Origin: Comamonas testosteroni
GTDB lineage: Bacteria > Pseudomonadota > Gammaproteobacteria > Burkholderiales > Burkholderiaceae_C
Assembly (NCBI RefSeq): GCF_030505195.1
Contig: NZ_CP129672.1
Coordinates: forward strand, 3,072,501 to 3,136,500
Direction of reading: 5' to 3'
DNA length: 64,000 nt
In this document: positions 56,883 through 64,000 of the stretch, piece by piece
How positions within the stretch are numbered: position 1 is the stretch's first letter
How the letters are laid out: the number at the start of each line of letters is the position of its first letter
Translations under genes and position numbers: made by a program
Notes under the pieces: generated by a model
What the model was told of the DNA's origin: nothing
The model's input: only the letters and a program-made list of their open reading frames with translations
Databases searched by the model: none

Positions 56883-57434
56883 ATGAGTCATCTCAACGAA
56901 TATCTATCCGAAAAACGCGCGGCCGTGCTGGCACGCAGCGCCGCCATTGCGGCGGGCACGGCCCAGGCCGCCAGACTCAAGGCCAGCGTGCGTGCCGAGG
57001 GGCGCAGCGGCGTGCGCCGCCTGCGCATCCGCGAGCACCAGGTCATCAGCGACAGCCCGCCCGACTTCGCAGGCTACAACCTGGGGCCGAGCTCGCCCGA
57101 GCTGCAACTGGGCGTGCTGGGCACCTGCGTCACTCATATCTTTTTGATCCAGGCGGCCGAGCGTCAGGTACCGCTGGAGAGCCTGGAGGTCGAGGTCACG
57201 GGCGTCATCGACCCGCGCGGGGGCAAGCCCGGCCACGAGGCGACGCCGATCTGGCCGCACGATATCGGCTATACCGTGCATATCGATTCGCCGGCCAGCC
57301 GTGCCGAGATCGATGCACTGTTCGAGGCCGTGGAGAGAACCTGCCCCATCCTGAACCTGCTGCGCAACCCCCAGTCCATCCGCGCCGAGGTGCGCCATAC
57401 CGACTCCAGCGCGCCCGAGCGCCTGGCGGCCTGA
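56883..57434 (+). CDS. OsmC-family (Ohr-like) protein
   Basis: 183 residues of the OsmC/Ohr fold. Exactly two cysteines, Cys82 in LGTCVTHIFL and Cys154 in ERTCPILN, in the places of the OsmC redox pair, so thiol peroxidase or organic hydroperoxide reductase activity is likely. Arg-rich middle (REHQVISDSPPDF) supplies the expected polar site. Starts MSHLNEYLSEKRAAV; ATG at 56883. Divergent from the ABC cluster and 23 bp before the VOC gene on the same strand. Confidence 0.85.
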   Translation: MSHLNEYLSEKRAAVLARSAAIAAGTAQAARLKASVRAEGRSGVRRLRIREHQVISDSPPDFAGYNLGPSSPELQLGVLGTCVTHIFLIQAAERQVPLESLEVEVTGVIDPRGGKPGHEATPIWPHDIGYTVHIDSPASRAEIDALFEAVERTCPILNLLRNPQSIRAEVRHTDSSAPERLAA

Positions 57435-57457
57435 GAACCTTTTGGAAAGACTTTTGC

Positions 57458-58279
57458 ATGAGCTTGCCACTCGACCATATCGTCATCGCGGTCCAGGACC
57501 TGGAACGCACGATTGCCGACTACCAGTCCCTGGGTTTCAATGTGCTGCGCGGCGGCGAGCACCCGGGCCGCTCCACGCACAACGCCCTGGTGGTTTTTGC
57601 CGACGGCGCCTATTTCGAACTCATTGCCTGGCGTGCCGCCGCGCCCGAGGAGCGCTGGTGGCAGCAACTGCATCAGCACGGCGAAGGGCTGGTCGACTTC
57701 GCGCTGCTGCCCACTGAGACTGGCGCCGTGGTGGCGGCGGCCCGGGCGCGCGGCCTGGACTATGAAGCCCCTTATGAGGGCGGACGTCTGCGTCCCGATG
57801 GAGAGCAACTGCGCTGGCGCAGTGCACGCGCCCACAGCCAGGATCTGCCGTTTCTGTGCGGCGACCTGACGCCGCGTGCCCTGCGCGTGCCCGAAGGCCA
57901 GGCCCGTGTGCATCCCAATGGCGCGACCGGAGTGGCCCGTCTGGAGGTGGCGGTGCAGGACCTGCAGGCCAGCCTGGCGCGCTGGCGGGCATTGCTCGGC
58001 GATGCAGTGAGCGTCGGCCCGCTGCGGGTCTCGGCCGACGGCAGCACGCAGCAGGTGTCGCTGGGTCTGGGCGCCACCGAGCTGGTGCTGGCCGCACCCA
58101 TACAGGCTGCGGGCCCCCTGGCCCAAAGACTGGCCACGCGCGGCGAAGGCCCTTATGCGGTCGTGCTGTCAGTGCCGCAGCAGGCAGCAGCAGGGGGACT
58201 GGACGAAGTTGCTACCCACGGGGTGCGCATTGAACTGGAACAGCATTCCGGGATCGAGGTGGAAACCGCCGCCGCCTAG
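57458..58279 (+). CDS. VOC-superfamily (glyoxalase-like) protein
   Basis: 273 residues with a glyoxalase-like fold (PF13468 type): LDHIVIAVQDLERTIADYQSLGFNVLRGGEHPGRSTHNALVVFADGAYFELIAW, and a second half with VARLEVAVQDLQASLARWRALLGD. Metal-ligand His and Glu are in place in the first half (DHIVIAV, FELIAW). Members are dioxygenases, isomerases or lyases on small organics. TTTTGGAAAGAC precedes the ATG. Adjacent to the OsmC-like gene and across the divergent region from the monooxygenase, so likely part of the same pathway. Confidence 0.85.
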   Translation: MSLPLDHIVIAVQDLERTIADYQSLGFNVLRGGEHPGRSTHNALVVFADGAYFELIAWRAAAPEERWWQQLHQHGEGLVDFALLPTETGAVVAAARARGLDYEAPYEGGRLRPDGEQLRWRSARAHSQDLPFLCGDLTPRALRVPEGQARVHPNGATGVARLEVAVQDLQASLARWRALLGDAVSVGPLRVSADGSTQQVSLGLGATELVLAAPIQAAGPLAQRLATRGEGPYAVVLSVPQQAAAGGLDEVATHGVRIELEQHSGIEVETAAA

Positions 58280-58290
58280 GTCCAATAACA

Positions 58291-58311
58291 GGGGCGCTAG
58301 AATAGCGCCCC
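58291..58311 (+). other. 9-bp perfect hairpin after the VOC gene
   Basis: GGGGCGCTA, loop GAA, TAGCGCCCC; no T-run. Lies 12 bp after the VOC stop and is followed by a second hairpin with a T-run. Confidence 0.6.
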
Positions 58312-58324
58312 CGCTGACACCCAT

Positions 58325-58346
58325 GCCCACTTCGGTGGGCGTTTTC
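58325..58346 (+). terminator. Terminator between the VOC and Hsp70-like genes
   Basis: GCCCAC, TTCG tetraloop, GTGGGC, then GTTTTCGTTG. Together with the preceding hairpin it should end the OsmC-VOC transcript. Confidence 0.75.
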
Positions 58347-58397
58347 GTTGCGGCCGCGGCAGCCTTTCCGGGCCGGCGCGGTGCAGCGCTGCCTTTC

Positions 58398-59648
58398 ATG
58401 ACCACAGCTCTCACGCCTGCCACTCTGGGCATCGATTTCGGAACGTCCAACTCTGCCGCTGCCTATCGCCTGCCTGGCAAGACCGCCGCTTTGCTGCCCC
58501 TGGAAGGGGCGGCCACCGGCATGCCCACGGCGCTGTTCTTCAATACCGAAGAGCACAGCACGCATTTCGGCCGCGATGCCATGCAGCAGTATCTGGCCGG
58601 CGAGGAAGGGCGTCTGATGCGCTCCCTCAAAAGCCTGCTGGGCAGCAGCCTGTTGCTGGAAAAGACCGCAGTGCACGAGCAGCTTGTCAGCTACCAGGAC
58701 ATCATCGCGATCTTTCTCAAGCGCGTGGCCGATCAGGCGCGTCAGGCGCTGGACGGACGTCTGCCCGAGCGTGTGGTGCTGGGGCGTCCCGTGCATTTTG
58801 TCGACGAGCACCCGCAGCGAGACCGTCAGGCGCAGGACGCCCTGGCCGCTGCGGCGCGCGCCGCCGGCCTGGGCGAAGTCAGCTTTCAGCTGGAGCCGAT
58901 TGCGGCAGCACTGGACTACGAGCAGCGCCTGAGCGAGGAGCAACTGGTGCTGGTGGTCGATATCGGCGGTGGCACCTCGGACTTCACGGTGGTGCGTCTG
59001 GGCCCGCAACAGGCCGGACATGCAGACCGTACTCAGGACATTCTTGCCACCACCGGCGTGCATATCGGGGGCACGGATTTCGACCATCGCCTCAATGTGG
59101 CCCAGGTCATGCCGCTGCTGGGCTACAAGCACATCGGCCCCAGCGGGCGTGAGGTACCCAGCAGCGTGTTCTTCGATCTCTCCACCTGGCATCTGATCCA
59201 GTGGCTGTACACGGCCAAGGCCCTGGCTTCGGCACGCGGTCTCAAGAGCGATTACAGCGATCTGCAACTGCACCAGCGCCTGATGAAGGTGCTGGATTGG
59301 CGTGAAGGCCACAGGCTGGCCGATGCGGTGGAGCAGGCCAAGATTGCGGCTTCGCAAAGCCATGCGGCCTCGGCCATAGCGCTGGACTGGCTGGAGCAAG
59401 ACCTGCCTGCGGCCATCTCCCCGGAGGTGCTGCAGGAGCAGTTGCAGGCCTTGCTGCTGCAGGTCGTTGAATGTGCGCAGGACTGTGTACGCCAGGCCGG
59501 CGTGGCGGCACCGGACGCCATCTATCTGACCGGCGGTTCGTCGGCCCTGCGGACCCTGCGCGATGCGCTGCGCGTCGCTTTCCCGGATGTGCCGCAGGTC
59601 GAAGGCGACCTGTTTGGTGGTGTGGCAACCGGTCTGGCCTATGCCTGA
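58398..59648 (+). CDS. Hsp70-family protein (YegD-like)
   Basis: 416 residues of the actin/Hsp70 ATPase fold only, no substrate-binding or lid domain. Nucleotide motifs: LGIDFGTSNSAAAY (phosphate 1), VLVVDIGGGTSDFTVVRLG (phosphate 2), GGTDFDHRLNVAQVMPLLG and YLTGGSSALRTLRDALRVAFPDVP (adenosine). YegD-type proteins are short Hsp70 relatives of unknown partner. ATG at 58398. The type 1 repeat follows the stop. Confidence 0.9.
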   Translation: MTTALTPATLGIDFGTSNSAAAYRLPGKTAALLPLEGAATGMPTALFFNTEEHSTHFGRDAMQQYLAGEEGRLMRSLKSLLGSSLLLEKTAVHEQLVSYQDIIAIFLKRVADQARQALDGRLPERVVLGRPVHFVDEHPQRDRQAQDALAAAARAAGLGEVSFQLEPIAAALDYEQRLSEEQLVLVVDIGGGTSDFTVVRLGPQQAGHADRTQDILATTGVHIGGTDFDHRLNVAQVMPLLGYKHIGPSGREVPSSVFFDLSTWHLIQWLYTAKALASARGLKSDYSDLQLHQRLMKVLDWREGHRLADAVEQAKIAASQSHAASAIALDWLEQDLPAAISPEVLQEQLQALLLQVVECAQDCVRQAGVAAPDAIYLTGGSSALRTLRDALRVAFPDVPQVEGDLFGGVATGLAYA

Positions 59649-59655
59649 GCTTGAA

Positions 59656-59730
59656 GCCCCCTGAGCCGCTGCGCGGCTTCTCCCGTGGGGGATAACTGCG
59701 CTGCGAGGCGGCCCTTGCCAGGCGTTTGCG
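59656..59730. repeat. GC-rich intergenic repeat (type 1) after the Hsp70-like gene
   Basis: CCCCCTGAGCCGCTGCGCGG, CTTCTCCCGTGGGGGA pairing region, then GCGAGGCGGCCCTTGCC. Same block order as the copies after rpe and trpE, and likewise placed 3' of a plus-strand gene. Confidence 0.65.
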
Positions 59731-59756
59731 GTTTGTACCGCGCCCGGTTGAAGTGC

Positions 59757-60680
59757 TTATTCTTCTTCGGCGGCTCGCTTGAGCTCCAGGGCACGGTCGT
59801 AGAGCGTGTTGCGACTGGCTCCCGTGATTTCGGCGGCCAGCTTCACGGCCGTCTTGGTCGGCAACTCGGCCAGCAGCAGCTTGAGCACACGCTCGGCCTC
59901 GCCTGACTCCTGTTGCACCGTTACGGGGTGCAGCACGATGGCGAACTCGCCCTTGACTCGCTGTGGCGAGGCCTGCAGCCAGGCTGCCAGCTCGTGGGCC
60001 GGCATGCTCGCGATCTCTTCAAACTGCTTGGTGATTTCGCGCGCCAGCGTGACGCGACGCTCGCCCAGCAAGGCCAGTGCCTGGGCCAGCTCGATGATGC
60101 GGTGCGGGGCTTCCAGCAGCACGGTGCAACGCGGCTGGTCGGCCAGTTTTTGCACGGCGGCCAGTCGTTCGGCATTCTTGGTGGGCAAGAAGCCGGCAAA
60201 CACAAAACCGCTTTCGCCCTGTGCCGGCGTGACGGCACCGGCCACGCTGATGGCCGATGTCACGCTGCTGGCGCCGGGCAGCGGAATGCTGCGCAGCCCC
60301 ACGGCCTGCAGCGCCGCGCACAGGCGCGCGCCCGGGTCGCTGACGCCGGGCGTGCCTGCATCGCTGACATAGGCGACGCGCTGGCCTTGCTGCAGGCGCT
60401 CGATCACCTGCTGGGCGGCTTCTGCCTCGTTGTGCTGATGCACGGCCAGCAACTGGTTGCCGGGGCGCTCCAGCCCGTAGCTGCGCAGCATGCCCTGGGT
60501 GTGGCGCGTGTCTTCGCAGGCGATGCAGTCCACGATCTGCAGCACATGCAGCGAGCGCAGGCTGATGTCGGCCAGATTGCCAATCGGCGTCGCCACCACA
60601 TACAGGGCTGCCTGCGGATAATGCTGGGAAGCGGCCGCGTCATGTGCGGCAGTCAGTGCAGAGGCGAAAGAGGTAGTCAA
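59757..60680 (-). CDS. rsmI: 16S rRNA (cytidine(1402)-2'-O)-methyltransferase
   Basis: Methylates the 2'-OH of C1402 in the 16S rRNA decoding centre. 307 residues from a TTG at 60680, with AAGGAAA upstream: QHYPQAALYVVATPIGNLADISLR, CEDTRHTQGMLRSYG, AYVSDAGTPGVSDPGARL, PLPGASSVTSAISVAG and FVFAGFLPTK, then the HEMK/RsmI C-terminal region ending in a helix-turn-helix-like KTAVKLAAEITGASRNTLYDRAL. The start codon overlaps the ATG of the divergent yraN gene. A longer frame to 60773 would overlap yraN. Confidence 0.93.
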   Translation of the reverse strand: MTTSFASALTAAHDAAASQHYPQAALYVVATPIGNLADISLRSLHVLQIVDCIACEDTRHTQGMLRSYGLERPGNQLLAVHQHNEAEAAQQVIERLQQGQRVAYVSDAGTPGVSDPGARLCAALQAVGLRSIPLPGASSVTSAISVAGAVTPAQGESGFVFAGFLPTKNAERLAAVQKLADQPRCTVLLEAPHRIIELAQALALLGERRVTLAREITKQFEEIASMPAHELAAWLQASPQRVKGEFAIVLHPVTVQQESGEAERVLKLLLAELPTKTAVKLAAEITGASRNTLYDRALELKRAAEEE

Positions 60681-61081
60681 TGGATTTCCTTGGAAAGCGG
60701 CCCAAGCCGGCGCAAAGCACAACCGCACGCGGGCAACAGGCCGAGGATGCTGCGTTGGCCCATTTGCAGGCACGGGGCCTTAAGCTTGTCGAGCGCAATT
60801 ATCGGACGCCGGGCCGTGGTGGCGGCGAAATCGACCTGATCCTGCGTGACCGCGACGGGTCTTTGGTGTTCGTGGAAGTCCGCAGCCGCAACACCGAGCG
60901 CTTCGGCGGTGCCGGCGCCAGCATCGGCCGCCTCAAGCAGCAACGCATTGTGCTGGCCGCCAGGCACTATCTGATGAGGCTTGCGGCAGCGCCGCCGTGC
61001 CGCTTTGATGTGGTGCTGGTCGACAGCTCCGGGAACCAGATGCGCATCGAGTGGCTCCAAGCGGCATTCGAGGCGCTTTAG
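60680..61081 (+). CDS. yraN: YraN family (UPF0102) protein
   Basis: 133 residues with the endonuclease-like fold GRGGGEIDLILRDRDGSLVFVEVRSR and the tail ARHYLMRLAAAPPCRFDVVLVD. The GEIDL...FVEVR pattern resembles restriction-endonuclease-like domains, but the biological role is unsettled. AGAGG 6 bp before the ATG; the ATG shares its A with the divergent rsmI TTG. Followed by the DiaA-like gene, as in E. coli yraN-diaA-dolP. Confidence 0.9.
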   Translation: MDFLGKRPKPAQSTTARGQQAEDAALAHLQARGLKLVERNYRTPGRGGGEIDLILRDRDGSLVFVEVRSRNTERFGGAGASIGRLKQQRIVLAARHYLMRLAAAPPCRFDVVLVDSSGNQMRIEWLQAAFEAL

Positions 61082-61170
61082 TCGCCGCGTCATAGTTGTG
61101 CGCAACACTGATGCGCAAATAACGGTTTGCTACCAAAGAGATAACAGGTGGCGGGTATCATCGGGCCTCC

Positions 61171-61779
61171 ATGCTAGAGCAACGAATTCAACAGCATTTC
61201 ATCGACAGTGCCGACCTGAAGTACCAGGCCGCCCAAGCGCTGAGTCAACCTATTGCTTCCGCCGTACAGGCCATGCTGGCCTGCGTGACGGGCGGCGGCA
61301 AGGTGTTGGCCTGCGGTACGGGTGTTTCGGCCAGCGATGCCCAGTTATTTGCCTCCCTGTGCGTGACAGGGTTCGAGCGCGATCGTCCCGAGCTGGCGGC
61401 CGTGGCCCTGACTTCCGATGGCGGCCTGCTGGGCAGCGTGGGAGCCACGGGCTCGGGCGGCAATGCCAGCCAGTACCTGGCGCGTCAGGTGCGGGCGCTG
61501 GGGCAGCCCGGCGATCTGCTGCTGCTCATGTCGGTGACCGGCAACGACACGGCCGTGCTGGATGCCCTGGAGGCCGCCCACGAGCGCGACATGATGGCCG
61601 TGGTCTTGACAGGTCGCACCGGCGGCAATCTGGCCACCGCCGTGCGCGAGACCGATGTACTGATCTGCGTGCCCCACGACCGTGCGGCGCGCGTGCGCGA
61701 AACCCATACCTTGATCCTGCACTGTCTCGCCGACGGTGTGGACTCTCAACTGCTTGGTGACCAGGAGATGCCTTTATGA
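61171..61779 (+). CDS. diaA: DiaA-like SIS-domain protein
   Basis: 202 residues of the SIS fold. In E. coli DiaA tetramers bind DnaA and promote timely replication initiation. Fold blocks: GKVLACGTGVSASDAQLFASLCVTGFERDRP, VRALGQPGDLLLLMSVTGND and AAHERDMMAVVLTGRTGG. The His and Glu zinc/catalytic positions of phosphoheptose isomerase (DAQHFAAE in GmhA) are replaced here by DAQLFASL, which argues against sugar isomerisation and for the DiaA role. Between yraN and dolP; its TGA overlaps the dolP ATG (61776-61779). Confidence 0.85.
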   Translation: MLEQRIQQHFIDSADLKYQAAQALSQPIASAVQAMLACVTGGGKVLACGTGVSASDAQLFASLCVTGFERDRPELAAVALTSDGGLLGSVGATGSGGNASQYLARQVRALGQPGDLLLLMSVTGNDTAVLDALEAAHERDMMAVVLTGRTGGNLATAVRETDVLICVPHDRAARVRETHTLILHCLADGVDSQLLGDQEMPL

Positions 61780-62429
61780 AGTTGAAGTGGACCCGTGTTG
61801 CATGTGCGGCCCTGACCGTTGCCGCTCTGGGCGGTGCCTTGAGCGGTTGCGTGGCTCTGGTGGGTGGCGGTGCCGCTGTGGCGGGCATGTCGGCAGTGGA
61901 CAGGCGCACCACCGGCACTCAGGTTGAGGACCAGGGCATCGAGCTGCGTGCCGGCAATCGCATCAGCGAGGTGATGGGCGACAAGGCCCGCGTCAGTGCC
62001 ACCAGCTACAACCGTGTAGTGCTGCTGACCGGCCAGGCAGGCAATGCGACGGACAAGGCGACCATCGAGAAGCTGGTGCGCGAACAATCCACCGTACGCC
62101 AGGTCTATAACGAGATCGAGGTCGCGCCTTTCACGGCCACTCTGGGTCAGCGCTCCCAGGACTCTCTGATCACGACCAAGGTCAAGGCCAGTCTGGTCAA
62201 TGCCAAGGACATTTCATCCTCGGCCATCAAGGTCGTGACCGAGAACAACGTGGTCTATCTGATGGGCATAGTCACGCCGCGCGAATCCAAGCGGGCTGCC
62301 GAGATTGCCCGTGGCGTCAACGATGTGAGCAAGGTTGTGCGCCTGTTTGAGGTCATCTCCGAAGAGGAACTGGCTGCTGCAACATCCAAGGCCGCCCCTG
62401 TGGTCGAGGATCGCTCCAGCATGAACTGA
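61776..62429 (+). CDS. dolP: BON-domain outer-membrane lipoprotein DolP (YraP)
   Basis: 217 residues: lipoprotein signal with lipobox LSGC (LTVAALGGALSGC), then two BON domains (~50-125: SEVMGDKARVSATSYNRVVLLTGQAG; ~130-200: DSLITTKVKASLVNAKDISSSAIKVVTENNVVYLMG). DolP binds anionic lipid and supports outer-membrane integrity in enterobacteria. ATG coupled to diaA. A perfectly palindromic terminator follows. Confidence 0.9.
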   Translation: MKLKWTRVACAALTVAALGGALSGCVALVGGGAAVAGMSAVDRRTTGTQVEDQGIELRAGNRISEVMGDKARVSATSYNRVVLLTGQAGNATDKATIEKLVREQSTVRQVYNEIEVAPFTATLGQRSQDSLITTKVKASLVNAKDISSSAIKVVTENNVVYLMGIVTPRESKRAAEIARGVNDVSKVVRLFEVISEEELAAATSKAAPVVEDRSSMN

Positions 62430-62446
62430 GGCGAGTTGAGGGGCAC

Positions 62447-62475
62447 AAAAAAGCCGGACTCGAGTCCGGCTTTTT
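62447..62475. terminator. Bidirectional terminator after dolP
   Basis: AAAAAAGCCGGACTCGAGTCCGGCTTTTT, a perfect palindrome around CTCGAG. It serves the convergent dolP and dehydrogenase genes. Confidence 0.93.
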
Positions 62476-62489
62476 CATGGTGCAGCGGC

Positions 62490-63401
62490 TCAGCGCAAGC
62501 GCTGAATCAGGCTGGAGGTATCCCAGCGATTGCCCCCCATGGCCTGTACATCGGCATAGAACTGGTCCACCAGCGCGGTGACGGGAAGGCGTGCGCCATT
62601 GCGCTGGGCCTCGGCCAGCACCAGTCCCAGATCCTTGCGCATCCAGTCCACGGCAAAGCCGAAGTCGAACTTGCCCACGGCCATGGTCTTGCCGCGATTG
62701 TCCATCTGCCAGCTCTGGGCCGCGCCCTTGCCGATCACGTCGAGGACCTTCTCCACATCCAGATCGGCACGCAGACCAAAGGCAATGGCTTCGGACAGCC
62801 CCTGGACCAGGCCCGCAATGCAGATCTGATTGACCATCTTGGTCAGCTGGCCGTTGCCGCATGCGCCCATATAGGTAAAGGCGCGCGAGAAGGCGTCGGC
62901 CACCGGGGCAACCTGATCGAAAATCTCCTGATCGCCGCCGCACATGACGGTGAGCTGGCCGTTGACCGCCCCGGCCTGACCGCCCGACACAGGGGCGTCC
63001 ATGAAGTGCAGGCCGCGTTTGCGTGCTTCGGCATACAGCTCGCGTGCCACCTGGGCCGAGGCCGTGGTGTGATCGACAAAGATGGCGCCAGGCTCCATGC
63101 CCGCAAAGGCACCGTCGTCGCCCAGCGCAATCGAGCGCAGGTCGTCATCGTTGCCCACACAGCAAAAGACCATGCGTGCGCCCTTGACGGCTTCACGGGG
63201 CGTGGCCGCATGGCTGCCGCCGGGGAACTCCTGGGCCCAGGCCTCGGCCTTGGCCGCCGTGCGGTTGTAGACCGTGATCTGATGGCCAGCCGCAGCCAGG
63301 TGCCCGGCCATGGGAGAGCCCATGACACCCAGGCCCAGAAAGGCCACAGGAGTGGAAGCGCAAGCAGCGTAGCTGCGGGAGGCGATAGTGGCTGTGCTCA
63401 T
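62490..63401 (-). CDS. NAD(P)-dependent beta-hydroxyacid dehydrogenase (3-hydroxyisobutyrate dehydrogenase family)
   Basis: 303 residues. N-terminal Rossmann motif AFLGLGVMGSPMAGHLAAAGH (~20-40), substrate block FMDAPVSGGQAGAVNGQLTVMCGG, catalytic Lys in GNGQLTKMVNQICIAGL, and C-terminal KDLGLVLAEAQ. Family members oxidise 3-hydroxyisobutyrate, tartronate semialdehyde (GarR/GlxR) or related acids; the substrate is not fixed by sequence. ATG at 63401 with AGAGGA upstream. Follows pilU on the same strand. Confidence 0.9.
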   Translation of the reverse strand: MSTATIASRSYAACASTPVAFLGLGVMGSPMAGHLAAAGHQITVYNRTAAKAEAWAQEFPGGSHAATPREAVKGARMVFCCVGNDDDLRSIALGDDGAFAGMEPGAIFVDHTTASAQVARELYAEARKRGLHFMDAPVSGGQAGAVNGQLTVMCGGDQEIFDQVAPVADAFSRAFTYMGACGNGQLTKMVNQICIAGLVQGLSEAIAFGLRADLDVEKVLDVIGKGAAQSWQMDNRGKTMAVGKFDFGFAVDWMRKDLGLVLAEAQRNGARLPVTALVDQFYADVQAMGGNRWDTSSLIQRLR

Positions 63402-63560
63402 GAAATCCTCTAAGACTTGGTGCGGAATAGTTCGATCATGGTAGCGCCGCAGTGCATGGCTCCGGTGGCGCGGCGCATGGTAGCGGCTGCTTGCAAGAGC
63501 CTGGGGGGCACCGCATCCCTGCAGTGTCCCGGGCAAGGGCGTACCAGCGCCCTTGAGGGC

Positions 63561-64000
63561 TTAAACGATAGTCAGATGCTCGGTGCCGGCCGCCAGGTCC
63601 AGAGTCCGGGCGCGCTGGCTGTTGAGCTTGATCTGCAGACGCAGGTCGTTGACCGAGTCTGCATTGCGCAGCGCATCTTCGTAGGTGATGAGATTGGATT
63701 CGAACAGGTCGAACAGCGCCTGGTCAAAGGTCTGCATGCCGATATTGCGGCTTTTCTTCATGATCTCCTTGATCTCGACGACCTCGCCCTTGAAGATCAG
63801 GTCGGCGATCAGCGGCGAGTTGAGCATCACCTCGATGGCCGCTACACGGCCCTTGCTGTCCTGCTTGGGGATCAGGCGCTGGGAAATGATGGCCCGCAGA
63901 TTCAGCGAAACGTCCATCAGCAGTTGCGGGCGACGCTCTTCGGGGAAGAAGTTGACGATGCGGTCCAGCGCCTGGTTGGCACTGTTGGCGTGCAGTGTGG
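63561..64000 (-). CDS. pilU: Type IV pilus retraction ATPase PilU (C-terminal part, truncated by the window edge)
   Basis: The visible ~146 residues read TLHANSANQALDRIVNFFPEERRPQLL, then SLNLRAIISQRLIPKQDSKGR, AIEVMLNSPLIADLIFKGEV and MQTFDQALFDLFESNLITYEDALRNADSVNDLRLQIKL, which match the end of PilU and include the His-box of PilT-type ATPases. Ends at a TAA at 63561. PilU works with PilT to retract type IV pili; pilT is probably just outside the window on the higher-coordinate side. Confidence 0.93.
   Translation of the reverse strand, partial: TLHANSANQALDRIVNFFPEERRPQLLMDVSLNLRAIISQRLIPKQDSKGRVAAIEVMLNSPLIADLIFKGEVVEIKEIMKKSRNIGMQTFDQALFDLFESNLITYEDALRNADSVNDLRLQIKLNSQRARTLDLAAGTEHLTIV

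Noticed and set aside
58280..58397. RNase P RNA, often found near rsmI in other bacteria
   Set aside because: The gaps near rsmI are about 100 bp and hold only hairpins and a repeat; no room for a ~350-nt RNA.
61171..61779. Phosphoheptose isomerase (gmhA)
   Set aside because: The catalytic His and Glu positions are replaced and the gene context matches diaA.

Overview
The window is a contiguous piece of a high-GC chromosome from a betaproteobacterium of the Burkholderiales, family Comamonadaceae, most like Comamonas or Delftia. This is inferred from the fused speD-speE gene, the rpe-gph-trp region, the spc/alpha ribosomal order, the yraN-diaA-dolP cluster and the wording of the proteins. There is no insertion sequence, prophage, CRISPR array or rRNA operon. 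One tRNA gene (initiator Met) is present. Both ends cut genes: an open frame at the tail of a Tad pilus locus on the left and pilU on the right.

Layout. 1-2633: end of a Tad/Flp pilus locus (low-complexity protein, DUF3613 protein, TadG-like). 2596-8993 (minus strand): pncC, pgpA, a MuiA/DUF4139 protein, thiL, a 'SpecificRecomb' membrane protein, apaG. 9025-12069: rpe, gph and a bifunctional SpeD-SpeE polyamine enzyme. A CHI-fold protein follows, then the tryptophan block trpE - chorismate mutase - trpG - trpD - a 53-residue membrane peptide - trpC (13115-17787). 17809-25888: an orphan winged-helix protein, ung, an EamA transporter, a Wzz-like protein, queA, an HD-GYP protein and recG. 26031-29479: oxyR, dps, a PAP2 phosphatase and ubiA. 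29563-37404: proC, a phytase-like lipoprotein, aqpZ and a glycerol-3-phosphate regulon (glpK, a GNAT enzyme, glpR, glpD).

37659-46667 is the spc plus alpha ribosomal cluster (rplN to rplQ, with secY and rpoA). It starts from its own promoter directly after glpD, not from an S10 operon. The initiator tRNA follows at 46708, then a small unknown gene and a DASS anion transporter.

48961-58279 is the least explained region. A divergent cluster holds a dipeptide-type ABC importer (binding lipoprotein, two permeases, a fused double ATPase), a luciferase-like flavin monooxygenase and two AhpD-fold proteins. Divergent to these are an OsmC-like protein and a VOC protein. The six minus-strand genes are almost all joined by start/stop overlaps, which points to uptake and oxidative breakdown of one unidentified compound with thiol-based peroxide handling.

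58398-64000: an Hsp70-like (YegD type) protein, rsmI divergent from yraN with overlapping start codons, diaA, dolP, a beta-hydroxyacid dehydrogenase and the end of pilU. Two families of dispersed intergenic repeats run through the window: a GC-rich one after rpe, trpE and the Hsp70 gene, and an AT-richer palindromic one that appears to supply the N-terminus of PgpA.
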